The notes beneath the pieces were generated by a model. The model did no database searches, was not told where the DNA came from, and worked only from the letters and a program-made list of their open reading frames with translations. This document shows positions 1-6,906 of a stretch of 30,716 nt of DNA, one piece after another. Positions within the stretch are counted from its first letter, which is position 1, and each line of letters begins with the position of its first letter. Origin of the DNA: Candidatus Uhrbacteria bacterium (lineage in GTDB: Bacteria; Patescibacteriota; Patescibacteriia; 2-12-FULL-60-25); assembly GCA_009691315.1 (NCBI GenBank), contig SICT01000003.1, positions 1 to 30,716 of the forward strand. Reading direction: 5' to 3'. The position numbers and the translations under genes were made by a program.

Positions 1-731
1 GTATCATCGAAGAGAAGTTTCATCCGGATGGGATTGATATTAATATGGGTTGTCCGGTTTATAATCTCGTTTCAAATTTTAACGGCGCATTTTTAATCAA
101 AGAACCGGCTCGAGCGAGAGCCATCATCAAAGCGATCAAAGCCGTGATTACCGTTCCCTTGTCCGTCAAAACTCGTCTGGGCTGGAAAGAAGACACGGAT
201 TGCCTCGAGTTTGTGAAAGTGTTGGAAGACGCCGGAGCAGATCTCATTTCCATGCATGGTCGAACAAAAGAACAGGGGTACAGCGGCAAAGCAAACTGGG
301 ATCGGATTGGAGAAGCCCGCGCTCAAGTACCGGATGTCCCTTTTTTAGTGAATGGAGATATCACGAGTCCAGAAATCGCCAAAGAAGCGCTTGATCGATC
401 CCATGCCGACGGCGTTTTGATCGGCCGCGGCGGCTTAGGGAATCCCTGGTTTTTTAAACAGGTGGAATGGTATTTGAAAACTGGAATGAAATTAGCTGAG
501 CCGAGTATGGAAGAACGTATTTCTGTCATCAAGCAACACGCACAATCGCATATCGCTCACTATGGTGAACGTGGTCTGGTTAAACTTCGCAAACACTTGC
601 CCTGGTATTTCAAAGGCATGCCTGGGTGGAAAGATATCCGTATGCAACTCGTGCAAGTTTCTACGCTGGAAGAATTGAACGAAATTTTAGATCACGTTTT
701 GGAACCACAGAGAGAACGAATACACGTTTAA
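1..731 (+). CDS. dus: tRNA-dihydrouridine synthase, 5' end outside window
   Basis: The reading frame is open from base 3 at the window edge to a TAA at 729-731, so only the C-terminal ~242 residues are present. Dus enzymes reduce specific uridines in the tRNA D-loop with NADPH and FMN. The visible NMGCP motif carries the family's catalytic cysteine. It is followed by the TIM-barrel pieces VKTRLGW, MHGRTKEQGYSG, VNGDI and GRGGLGNPWFF, the last two being the FMN-phosphate-binding end of the barrel. The C-terminal helical domain (KLRKHLPWYFKG) is also typical and binds tRNA. The ATG at 45 is an internal methionine within NMGCP, not the start. The gene converges on the regulator at 794-1348, with a 34-bp palindrome between them. 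The DusA/B/C subclass cannot be fixed without the N-terminus. Confidence 0.93.
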   Translation, partial: IIEEKFHPDGIDINMGCPVYNLVSNFNGAFLIKEPARARAIIKAIKAVITVPLSVKTRLGWKEDTDCLEFVKVLEDAGADLISMHGRTKEQGYSGKANWDRIGEARAQVPDVPFLVNGDITSPEIAKEALDRSHADGVLIGRGGLGNPWFFKQVEWYLKTGMKLAEPSMEERISVIKQHAQSHIAHYGERGLVKLRKHLPWYFKGMPGWKDIRMQLVQVSTLEELNEILDHVLEPQRERIHV

Positions 732-754
732 AAAAATGACAATGCTCCTTCGAA

Positions 755-788
755 CAATCAATAGAATGCTATAGCATTCTATTGATTG
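755..788. promoter_or_regulatory. 34-bp perfect palindrome, candidate operator or repeat
   Basis: Each 17-nt half is the exact reverse complement of the other (left half CAATCAATAGAATGCTA). It lies 6 nt past the stop of the regulator gene and 24 nt past the stop of dus. No T-run follows on either strand, so a plain terminator is less likely. A diverged copy of identical length sits at 1358-1391, just upstream of the same regulator. That pairing suggests a protein-binding site or the end of a small repeat unit. Confidence 0.7.
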
Positions 789-793
789 AACAT

Positions 794-1348
794 TTATTTT
801 AAATTAAATTCTTTTCTCAGCCATTGATCATGATCAATCGTGACCGCTTGAACGTACAAGGCTTCGAATCGAATTTGGTACTTGGTACGGAGCAAGTCTA
901 AAACTTCTCGACATTCGTAAGGATGAACCCAGACGCTGTCCTGTAAACGCACGAACCCTACGTCTTGAAGAAAACGACGAATTTGTTCCCGAATCATCTT
1001 TCGCTTCTCTGGGATATCGAAAATCAATAATCTCCATTGTTGATCCCATTTCTTTGGTTTTGTAATTCCCTTTTGACCTAATTCATAAGCCAATAACTCT
1101 GTCCGCCCCTTTTTGGTTATTTGAATTTTCCACCCAATATCCGTTTCCCGCGCGATAATCCAACCGCGCTTATCTAAACGCAGGATTGTCTGTCTCATGA
1201 TTTGACGGCCATACCGTCTTTTATAAAAGTGAGGAATGAGCTGAAGAAGATTGGGACAAATAACCGCCGTAGCCAGTATTCCCACAGCCCCCAACCCCAA
1301 GAGAACCGTTTTTACAAGTTCCCCTCGAGAAAATTTCTTTTGCTCCAT
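794..1348 (-). CDS. PaaX/Cas2-like transcriptional regulator with N-terminal membrane segment
   Basis: The 184-residue protein starts MEQKKFSRGE. A hydrophobic stretch (about residues 10-32, VLLGLGAVGILATAVICPNL) is followed by a winged-helix-like region with RLDKRGWIIARE and ITKKGRTELLAYE. The C-terminal half is a Cas2/PaaX-middle-domain-like ferredoxin fold, with WRLLIFDIPEKRKMIREQIR, FLQDVGFVRLQDSVWVHPY and LYVQAV. Such proteins are often labelled Cas2 in CPR genomes, but no cas1 or CRISPR array is visible here, so a DNA-binding regulator is the better reading. An upstream in-frame TTG at 1360 lies inside the palindrome; the ATG at 1348 was preferred. The promoter region overlaps that palindrome, which suggests autoregulation (inference). 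The native targets are unknown. Confidence 0.75.
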   Translation of the reverse strand: MEQKKFSRGELVKTVLLGLGAVGILATAVICPNLLQLIPHFYKRRYGRQIMRQTILRLDKRGWIIARETDIGWKIQITKKGRTELLAYELGQKGITKPKKWDQQWRLLIFDIPEKRKMIREQIRRFLQDVGFVRLQDSVWVHPYECREVLDLLRTKYQIRFEALYVQAVTIDHDQWLRKEFNLK

Positions 1349-1357
1349 AAAATATTT

Positions 1358-1391
1358 CAATCAATGGAATGCTATAGCTTACCATAGATTG
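1358..1391. promoter_or_regulatory. 34-bp imperfect palindrome at the regulator's promoter
   Basis: This is the same length as the palindrome at 755-788. Its left half, CAATCAATGGAATGCTA, differs from that site at one of 17 positions. The two halves here match at 14 of 17 positions, around the core TGCTATAGC. It covers the region just upstream of the ATG at 1348, where the gene's promoter must lie. A repressor site for the product of that gene is the simplest inference. Confidence 0.65.
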
Positions 1392-1439
1392 TGTTATTTT
1401 TACGGAAAATTTATTGAAGATGGAGGATGAGGATATGTT

Positions 1440-1487
1440 CTTGAATTCAAGGAAAGAGCATTGACAAAAGGCTTATTTTTCTACACT
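1440..1487 (+). promoter_or_regulatory. Promoter for the 1543-1995 gene, with a 12-bp palindrome upstream
   Basis: A consensus -35 TTGACA lies at 1461-1466. TACACT at 1482-1487 is the best -10, but the 15-nt spacing is short. A perfect 12-bp palindrome, CTTGAATTCAAG (1440-1451), ends 9 nt before the -35 and could bind a regulator. Predicted transcription starts near 1494, giving a leader of about 50 nt. Confidence 0.5.
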
Positions 1488-1542
1488 GAGATTCACCTGC
1501 GCATGGGGCGTAGCGTGGTATCTCGGGTAGGAGGAGCGGACC

Positions 1543-1995
1543 ATGACACAGGCGACGGCTACGGTGGTGGAAGCGTTCGAGGCGGAGTTTCAGGTGAGCG
1601 GGCTCCAGTGCTTCCCGGAGCGTCGGTGGAGGGAGTGCTTCCTGCACTACCTCTTCGGCATCTGGGGCGGCAAGAGCAACGTGACCTACCGCCCGAAGAT
1701 CGCCTTCGGCAACGGTGGGCTGCGGCTCGACCCCGGCGCGCGCGAGTACTGGGTGTACGGCACCACCGTGGGTGCCAATCCGCCGCCGCACCTCGGGACG
1801 GAGATCCCCGAGGGCCACGATGATCCGCCCGAGATCATCGTCGGCTGCCAGCAGGTGGAGGTGGAGCAGGCGCTGATCCGGTTCGTGAAGAACGACCGGA
1901 TCCAGCAGCTCACCATCACCGGCTGCAATGGCAAGGAGCTCCGGTTCTGGAAGATGTCCGAGCGATCGCGCCTCGGCATCTACCTGCGGCCCTAG
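1543..1995 (+). CDS. Unknown protein, G+C-rich orphan gene 1
   Basis: This encodes a 150-residue protein of no family I recognise. The ATG at 1543 follows an excellent ribosome site, TAGGAGGAG, at 1528-1536. Codons end almost entirely in G or C, unlike both neighbours. The protein has no signal peptide or membrane segment. It contains aromatic-rich WRECFLHYLFGIWGG, a central GLRLDPGAREYWVYGTTVGA that could be a beta-sandwich edge, four cysteines, and a C-terminal IQQLTITGCNGKELRFW. The gene has its own promoter, a leader and a structured 3' region. It stands alone between the regulator and the M23 peptidase, so context gives no function. Composition and signals suggest acquisition from elsewhere or a separate expression class (inference). 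A 235-codon antisense frame over it is composition noise. Confidence 0.7.
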   Translation: MTQATATVVEAFEAEFQVSGLQCFPERRWRECFLHYLFGIWGGKSNVTYRPKIAFGNGGLRLDPGAREYWVYGTTVGANPPPHLGTEIPEGHDDPPEIIVGCQQVEVEQALIRFVKNDRIQQLTITGCNGKELRFWKMSERSRLGIYLRP

Positions 1996-2001
1996 GAGTA
2001 G

Positions 2002-2106
2002 CTGGCGTCTCTCGGGTGAAGTACGAGACGCGCAGCAAAATCCGGCTTCCGAAAGGAGATGTCGGATCAGTCCAACGCCCAGTTGGACTCCCATCGCCAG
2101 ATGGGA
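2002..2106 (+). ncRNA. Densely structured RNA region after orphan gene 1
   Basis: Four consecutive stem-loops start 7 nt after the stop codon. The first is 2002-2035 (GCGTCTC at 2005-2011 pairs with GAGACGC at 2025-2031, with outer CTG/CAG). The second is 2040-2067 (ATCCG with CGGAT, enclosing a TTCC/GGAG stem capped by a GAAA tetraloop). The third is 2069-2089 (AGTCCAAC with GTTGGACT, loop GCCCA). The fourth is 2089-2106 (TCCCATC with GATGGGA, loop GCCA), which shares its first base with the third. It does not match a riboswitch or ribozyme I recognise. It could be a 3'-UTR structure or a processed small RNA. Confidence 0.45.
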
Positions 2107-2122
2107 AACGTACCTTGAGCTT

Positions 2123-2150
2123 GAGGAGTGACGCCCTGTTACTCCTCTTC
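2123..2150 (+). terminator. Terminator-like hairpin after orphan gene 1
   Basis: GAGGAGT (2123-2129) pairs with ACTCCTC (2141-2147), extendable inward by a few weaker pairs. It is followed by TTCTC and then AAATAAAATT. The U-tract is poor, so termination efficiency is uncertain. It is the last hairpin of the structured 3' region. Confidence 0.5.
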
Positions 2151-2203
2151 TCAAATAAAATTCTGAACTTGATTCGGAGATTTATGTGAGAAAGAATTCT
2201 ATC

Positions 2204-3421
2204 TTAATCCAAACTCGGCAGGAAATTTTCCGGGTTGACCGGGATCCCATTTTGACGGACTTCGAAATGCAGGTGAGGGCCTGTTGAGAGTCCCGCTCCT
2301 TCATCTCCCGGTTTCCCGCCGGAATAGCCGATGATATCCCCTCGATCGACATACGTATCTGGCGCAGTGGCAAAACGAGAAAGGTGCGCATACACCGTTG
2401 CGATCCCCCCAGGATGAACTAACATCACATAATTTCCATACTGCTTTCCCTTGCGATTCCAAGCGACATATCCACCAGCTGCGGCATGCACCGGTGTGCC
2501 AACGGGAGCGGGAATATCCGTGCCCGGGTGTTCAAAAAATCTTCGAAAGGGGTAGCTTGGATCATGAAACTTCGCGGAGACTCCTTGCCAAGGCCGCACA
2601 GGCCAATTAAGCAAGATATCGCCACGCGCAAGAGCATCATCAACCGAATCCAGTTTTCCTTTTAACGTATCCTGTAAGTCTGCGAGACGACCTGCCGTTG
2701 CCTGTTGATCTTGCCGCAGTTCATATAAAATTCGTTGAAATTCCTCATCTCGATTCTGCGTTTCGGCAATGAGGGAAATTTTTCCTCCACGTTCAGCGGC
2801 CAGCGAGACCTGTTCTTTCTGCAAATGTTGTTTTTGTGTTTGTAAATTTTGTTGCTGGGCTGTCTGTTCTTTTTGTTTCTCTTGAAGCTCCATCCGACTC
2901 GCATTCACCGCTTCTGCCGTGGTCGCCAATTCCGCTTCCACACGTTTCAATGTATCTAAACGAGCAAAAAATTCTGACAACGATGGTCGTGTCAGCAGGA
3001 TGTCCATGACGCTGATTCTGTCAGCTTCTTGAATTTTACGGATAAATTCTCCCAAGGATTCTCGTTCTCGATTGAGTTGCGCCTGTGCAGCTGCTATTTC
3101 TTGTTCCGTCGCCTGAATTTGTAAATTCACGGATTCGATTTGTATTTTTGTTTGTTCCAGTATCAGTTGTTTTTCTTGAATACGATTTTCCATGAGAGCC
3201 ACCTGATTTTTGAGCGTGACGACCGCTGACTCTTCTTGGGCGATTTTTTGTTTATATCGCTGAATCATTTTTTCTAACTCTTGTGAATGGGCCTGCTTAT
3301 CTCGAACTTGATTTTGAATTTGATCAATGTCTTGCTTGAGCGACGAGTTGTCTTCGGCAAAAACAAAAAGAGGGCTCATCAGAGATGAGATCAAAAAAAG
3401 AAAGAGAAGAAATTTTCGGAT
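2204..3421 (-). CDS. Secreted M23 peptidase with coiled coil (EnvC/NlpD-like)
   Basis: This is a murein hydrolase or hydrolase activator acting outside the membrane. A hydrophobic signal segment (LISSLMSPLFVFA) precedes a long coiled coil of about 230 residues (SLKQDIDQIQNQVRDKQ and so on). The C-terminal LytM/M23 domain has HPGTD and HLHFE, so the zinc ligands and catalytic histidine are present. It is therefore probably an active endopeptidase rather than a degenerate EnvC. The start is odd. The first conventional codon is TTG at 3394, which leaves a clipped signal peptide. Extending in frame to ATC at 3421 gives a textbook signal (xRKFLLFLFLISSLMSPLFVFA), with GGAG 4 nt ahead, and that start is used here. 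The gene follows the gltX stop by 9 nt and is probably co-transcribed with it. Confidence 0.88.
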   Translation of the reverse strand: MRKFLLFLFLISSLMSPLFVFAEDNSSLKQDIDQIQNQVRDKQAHSQELEKMIQRYKQKIAQEESAVVTLKNQVALMENRIQEKQLILEQTKIQIESVNLQIQATEQEIAAAQAQLNRERESLGEFIRKIQEADRISVMDILLTRPSLSEFFARLDTLKRVEAELATTAEAVNASRMELQEKQKEQTAQQQNLQTQKQHLQKEQVSLAAERGGKISLIAETQNRDEEFQRILYELRQDQQATAGRLADLQDTLKGKLDSVDDALARGDILLNWPVRPWQGVSAKFHDPSYPFRRFFEHPGTDIPAPVGTPVHAAAGGYVAWNRKGKQYGNYVMLVHPGGIATVYAHLSRFATAPDTYVDRGDIIGYSGGKPGDEGAGLSTGPHLHFEVRQNGIPVNPENFLPSLD

Positions 3422-3430
3422 AGAGCTCCA

Positions 3431-4909
3431 TTATACCAAATGGGTCAGTGCCTCGTCGATACGCGCAAGCGCACGATCTTTTCCGTATGCCACGAGTAAT
3501 TCAAATGGTCCTGGAGATTGTTTTTGACCGGAGAGAGCGACACGCAGAGGCCATAATACTTCCCCATTCCCCCAGCCTCTTTGCACGATCCAAGCGCGAA
3601 TAGCCGAATCCATCTTCTCTACAGATTGAAAAAGGTCATCTGATAAACCAACAATAAAATGCCGCGCGGCCGTCAATCGTTCGGCCGCTTCCTGTTTATT
3701 TTGTGTTTTCCACAAGAGCAAAGCACTCTCATGATTCAATTTGTCTTCAAATAAAAATTGAGTCAGTGCAGGGAGTTCACTTAAAATCTGCAAACGATCC
3801 CGAACGAGCAAAGCTGCCTGATCGAGGGCGGACCGATCATGACTCAACGTTTGAATCCATGGTCGACACCATTCAAGATAGGTTCCTTCCTCCATGGTTT
3901 TCAGATAGTGTGCATTGGTCCAATTCAATTTTTCGACATTCAAAACTGCGCCAGCACTATGCACTTTTGATAAAATAAATAGTTCGACAAGCTCACTACG
4001 AGTATAAATTTCACGATCTGCCGTTGGATTCCAACCGAGGAGCGAAAGAAAGTTGATCAATGCTTCTGGTAAATAGCCTTTTTTTAAATAGGATTCGACG
4101 GACACATCACCTTTACGTTTTGATAATTTTGTTTTATCCGGATTCAAAATCAACGGTACGTGCGCATACGTAGGCATGTCCCAACCAAGCATGCGATGCA
4201 AAATAATTTCTTTCGGCGTGGAGGAAATCCATTCTTCTCCGCGTAAGACATGCGTAATCTCCATCAAATGATCATCAATCACGACGGCCAAGTGATAGGT
4301 GGGAAATCCATCAGATTTGAGAAGAATCTGATCATCCACTTCGCTATTTTGAATGGTGATGGTTCCACGAATGGGATCAATGAATGACGATTCTCCTTCC
4401 GGAATTTTCATGCGAATCACATGTGATTCACCACTCGCCAATTTCTGTTTTATCTCTTCGGAGGATAATTCCAAACAGGTGCGATCATATTTTGGCGCTT
4501 GTTTTGCCGCCACTTGATCCTCGCGCATCTTCGTCAAACGTTCTTCACTACAAAAACAATGGTAAGCATGGCCTCTCTCTACTAATTCGACAGCATATGG
4601 TTGATAAATTTTCAGGCGTTCTGACTGAATGTACGGGCCAAATTTTCCTTTTTGCGAAAGCGATCCATCATCCATCAACACAGGCCCCTCATCATAATCT
4701 AACTGCAGTGTTTGAAAAGTTTTCAAGAGACTTTCCAAAGTACCGGGGACTAAGCGCTCTTGATCCGTGTCTTCAATCCGCACAATGAATTGGCCCTGTG
4801 ATTGTCGCGCCAAAAAATAATCGTACAAAACGGTGCGTAACGTGCCGATGTGCATATAGCCGGTAGGACTCGGAGCGATCCGGGTGCGCATGGATTTTTT
4901 TTCTATCAT
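3431..4909 (-). CDS. gltX: Glutamyl-tRNA synthetase
   Basis: This 492-residue class I aminoacyl-tRNA synthetase charges tRNA-Glu, and in many bacteria tRNA-Gln as well. The HIGH-type signature is PSPTGYMHIGTLR near residue 13. The Rossmann insertion has IRIEDTDQERLVP, the zinc-site region is YHCFCSEERL, and the KMSKS loop is KLSKRKGD. The C-terminal helical anticodon-binding region is complete, and length is normal for GluRS. The ATG at 4909 was chosen; a second ATG at 4891 would also give a complete catalytic domain. A promoter at 4922-4950 places transcription about 6 nt before the ATG, so the mRNA is nearly leaderless. The M23 peptidase follows directly. Confidence 0.97.
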   Translation of the reverse strand: MIEKKSMRTRIAPSPTGYMHIGTLRTVLYDYFLARQSQGQFIVRIEDTDQERLVPGTLESLLKTFQTLQLDYDEGPVLMDDGSLSQKGKFGPYIQSERLKIYQPYAVELVERGHAYHCFCSEERLTKMREDQVAAKQAPKYDRTCLELSSEEIKQKLASGESHVIRMKIPEGESSFIDPIRGTITIQNSEVDDQILLKSDGFPTYHLAVVIDDHLMEITHVLRGEEWISSTPKEIILHRMLGWDMPTYAHVPLILNPDKTKLSKRKGDVSVESYLKKGYLPEALINFLSLLGWNPTADREIYTRSELVELFILSKVHSAGAVLNVEKLNWTNAHYLKTMEEGTYLEWCRPWIQTLSHDRSALDQAALLVRDRLQILSELPALTQFLFEDKLNHESALLLWKTQNKQEAAERLTAARHFIVGLSDDLFQSVEKMDSAIRAWIVQRGWGNGEVLWPLRVALSGQKQSPGPFELLVAYGKDRALARIDEALTHLV

Positions 4910-4921
4910 AAAATATGTTTC

Positions 4922-4950
4922 ATCCTATCCAGATTGACGAATCAAGTCAA
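4922..4950 (-). promoter_or_regulatory. gltX promoter
   Basis: On the minus strand the -35 TTGACT lies at 4950-4945, followed by a 17-nt spacer and the -10 TAGGAT at 4927-4922. The ATG at 4909 is 12 nt past the -10. It interleaves with the oppositely directed promoter of the 4990-5667 gene. Confidence 0.7.
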
Positions 4951-4961
4951 AATATTAGGAT
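4934..4961 (+). promoter_or_regulatory. Promoter of orphan gene 2
   Basis: The -35 TTGACG lies at 4934-4939, then a 16-nt spacer and the -10 TAGGAT at 4956-4961. The -10 is identical to the one used by divergent gltX. The two -35 boxes form an inverted repeat TTGAC-N7-GTCAA at 4934-4950. Confidence 0.65.
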
Positions 4962-4989
4962 CGAGCTACAACTCGTGGAGGGAAAAACG

Positions 4990-5667
4990 ATGCTCACTTT
5001 TGTTCTTGTCCTGTTCGTCGTCGGCGGAAGCATTGGCCTGCTCTGGCTCATCACCTTGCCCATACGAAAGCGCAACCGTGCGCTTGTGACGGCTGACCTT
5101 GAGACACAACAGCCCAACTGGAACTGGCATGAGGCCACTGCGTGTGAGATCGAATTCGCAGAGGGTATTCTGTTGGCCTGCCGGTTGGTCATCTGGGGCA
5201 CGGGCGCTGATTTGCGGCAGGGATTCGTCCTCTTTGGAAAGCGGGCATCCCTCCAAGATCTATGTACCTTGGTCGTTCGAACCTGCAAGGCGCGGATCTG
5301 GGAGACCGTCTCCAAGATGGATTGGCATCCGCCGAAAGAGGAAGATCGTGACTTGGGGAAACTTCGAGCTGAAGTCAGTCATGAGATCATGGTCGAATTC
5401 CGAAACATCCTAGCCGTTGGGGGCTATGGAACATTGCCACAGCTTCTCATCGTCCTCTCCAGCCCCAAGTGGCTTCAAGAAAAGCGGGAAGCAACAGGCG
5501 CGCACGTGATGCCGATTCTCGAAATCCTTGCAGCCGGTCTATCCGTCGATCCTACAGGGCCGGAAGCAAACGCGGTTCGGCGTGTGACTCTCAGGTATCC
5601 GGTGGTCACAAACGGACAAGGAGCCCGTCCGTCTCGGCGAGTCACTGCCGTACCTTCCGATGAATGA
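4990..5667 (+). CDS. Unknown single-pass membrane protein, G+C-rich orphan gene 2
   Basis: This encodes 225 residues from the ATG at 4990, which is preceded by GTGGAGGG (4975-4982). An in-frame ATG at 4915 lies upstream of the predicted promoter and is rejected. The N-terminus is one membrane helix (MLTFVLVLFVVGGSIGLLWL), followed by IRKRNR. By the positive-inside rule the remaining ~195 residues are cytoplasmic. That domain has ATACEIEFAEGILLACRLVIW, a helix with SHEIMVEFRNILAVGGYGTL, and a disordered basic tail. I recognise no family. The gene has its own promoter, leader and a clear terminator, and base use is richer in G+C than gltX or tagA. It stands alone between divergent gltX and convergent tagA. 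Confidence 0.75.
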   Translation: MLTFVLVLFVVGGSIGLLWLITLPIRKRNRALVTADLETQQPNWNWHEATACEIEFAEGILLACRLVIWGTGADLRQGFVLFGKRASLQDLCTLVVRTCKARIWETVSKMDWHPPKEEDRDLGKLRAEVSHEIMVEFRNILAVGGYGTLPQLLIVLSSPKWLQEKREATGAHVMPILEILAAGLSVDPTGPEANAVRRVTLRYPVVTNGQGARPSRRVTAVPSDE

Positions 5668-5679
5668 ATCATCCTTCTC

Positions 5680-5707
5680 CCTCCGACACTTATCGGAGGA
5701 TTTTTTT
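5680..5707 (+). terminator. Intrinsic terminator of orphan gene 2
   Basis: CCTCCGA (5680-5686) pairs with TCGGAGG (5693-5699), loop CACTTA, followed by A and seven T (5701-5707). It begins 12 nt after the stop. The loop contains part of the stop codon of convergent tagA (5690-5692), so the last bases of tagA lie within the hairpin. Confidence 0.9.
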
Positions 5708-6451
5708 AAATTTGAATAAATCAAAAATAAATAAAAGAGGAAACACGATGACTGCACGTAAAATTCTTTTCAAGCGACGCGGTTCTTGCATCAAGCGCCA
5801 TACCCACTCTAAACCGAGCCGTTGAAAAATTTTTGGCGCACGCTGGATCACCCCTGCCCAAAAATCAATCGCCCCACCCACGCCGGTGACAACTTTCAAT
5901 TGAGGAAAATCTGCCAGATGCTTGGCAATCCAAAAATCCTGTTTTGGATGACCAATGGCGACGAACAGAAGTTCCGGACTAAACAACATCAAACGATCTA
6001 GCGCGGATTCACCTTGGTCGTCCATATTTCCTTCACGATCAAACCTTCCTCCATATTCGACGTGCAGGAGCAGTCCAGGATATTTTTGTTGAATTTTCTC
6101 GCGAGCTTCTTCGGCCGTATCCGGATGTCCTCCACCGAGTAAAGCCACGCGCCATTGTTTTTCTGCTGCCTCTTTTAATAAACACTCCCCTAACTCCACA
6201 CCGGTCATTCTGGGAACGAGACGGCCTCTGACTGCACATGCAATCCATAATCCAAACCCATCCACGATACGGGCATCGGCTTGTTGGATGATTTTGGCAT
6301 AACCGGGATCACGTCTGGCTTCTAATAAAATTTCTGGATTAGCGGTCACAATCCAAAAAGGTTGCTGAGTCGAATCAATCTGTGTACACAGCTCGTCAAA
6401 ATTCCAACCCTCGATTGGAATTTCAAAAATCTTAGGTGGGATTTTCGTCAT
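5690..6451 (-). CDS. tagA: WecG/TagA/CpsF-family glycosyltransferase
   Basis: This 253-residue GT26 enzyme would transfer N-acetylmannosamine or a related sugar onto a lipid-linked acceptor for a surface polymer. The exact sugar cannot be read here. Family signatures in order are TANPEILLEAR, ARIVDGFGL, RMTGVELGE, LLGGGHPDTAEE, AIGHPKQDFWI, VTGVGGAIDFWAG, RAPKIFQRLGLEWVWRL and EPRRLKRI. A C-terminal hydrophobic and basic stretch (VIVFPLLFIFDLFKFKK) probably binds the membrane. The ATG at 6451 overlaps atpC by 20 nt, so it is translated from the ATP synthase mRNA. That company is unusual for a cell-surface enzyme. Its end overlaps the terminator of the convergent orphan gene 2. Confidence 0.92.
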   Translation of the reverse strand: MTKIPPKIFEIPIEGWNFDELCTQIDSTQQPFWIVTANPEILLEARRDPGYAKIIQQADARIVDGFGLWIACAVRGRLVPRMTGVELGECLLKEAAEKQWRVALLGGGHPDTAEEAREKIQQKYPGLLLHVEYGGRFDREGNMDDQGESALDRLMLFSPELLFVAIGHPKQDFWIAKHLADFPQLKVVTGVGGAIDFWAGVIQRAPKIFQRLGLEWVWRLMQEPRRLKRILRAVIVFPLLFIFDLFKFKKILR

Positions 6452-6905
6452 GCGGAATTCGTGATCGATCCATCATCGGGACACCTTTCATCCCATGATG
6501 TTTGTTTGCCACACGATAGCGAGCGAGTTCACGCTGGAGTCCGGCGGCGGCATTGGCAAAGGCCACGTCATCTTTATTAACCGTTTGCTTCATCACTTCT
6601 TGCGCGCGTTGTTTGGCTTGTTCAATAATTGAAAGATCCAGTTCTTGCCCGCGTTCAGCCGTATCAGCCAATACCATTACTTGACTGGCCATTTCTACAT
6701 GAATAAATCCTCCTGACACAGCAATCTCTTCTTGATCTTCCACTGAGCGATGCAAACGAATAATTCCTGGAATCAGCAAAGCGGTGAGCGGGGCGTGATG
6801 CGGCAAAACAGTGATTTCTCCGTCTACGGTCGGTAAAGAAATGCTGATCGCCTCTTGATCAAACAAAACACGATCCGGAGTGATCAACTTCACGTGCAAA
6901 GACAT
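6432..6905 (-). CDS. atpC: ATP synthase epsilon subunit
   Basis: This 157-residue F1 central-stalk subunit couples gamma rotation to the c-ring and can inhibit hydrolysis. The N-terminal beta-sandwich shows LHVKLITPDRVLFDQEA, DGEITVLPHHAPLTALL and VSGGFIHVEMASQVMVLAD. The C-terminal helical hairpin spans LDLSIIEQAKQRAQEVM to LQRELARYRVANKH. It is longer than the usual ~135 residues because of a C-terminal extension of about 18 residues (MKGVPMMDRSRIPHDENPT), part of which overlaps the start of tagA. It begins 1 nt after atpD and has no ribosome site, as with the other atp genes. Confidence 0.95.
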   Translation of the reverse strand: MSLHVKLITPDRVLFDQEAISISLPTVDGEITVLPHHAPLTALLIPGIIRLHRSVEDQEEIAVSGGFIHVEMASQVMVLADTAERGQELDLSIIEQAKQRAQEVMKQTVNKDDVAFANAAAGLQRELARYRVANKHHGMKGVPMMDRSRIPHDENPT

Positions 6906-6906
6906 A

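Noticed and set aside
755..788. Ordinary bidirectional terminator between convergent genes
   Set aside because: The stem is perfect, but no T-run follows on either side, and a copy of identical length sits at the other end of the regulator gene, which a terminator would not explain.
794..1348. Cas2 with a CRISPR system
   Set aside because: The C-terminal half resembles the Cas2 fold, but there is no cas1, no other cas gene and no array of direct repeats in the window. A membrane segment and winged-helix-like region fit a PaaX-like regulator better.
1447..2154. Long 235-codon open frame on the minus strand
   Set aside because: It is antisense to orphan gene 1 and runs through its structured 3' RNA. 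It exists because G+C-rich sequence has few stops; the composition is leucine/arginine/histidine-rich and not protein-like, and there is no ribosome site.
4915..4989. Longer start for orphan gene 2 (ATG 4915)
   Set aside because: It lies upstream of the predicted -35/-10 boxes, and the shorter start at 4990 has a good ribosome site and opens directly with the membrane helix.
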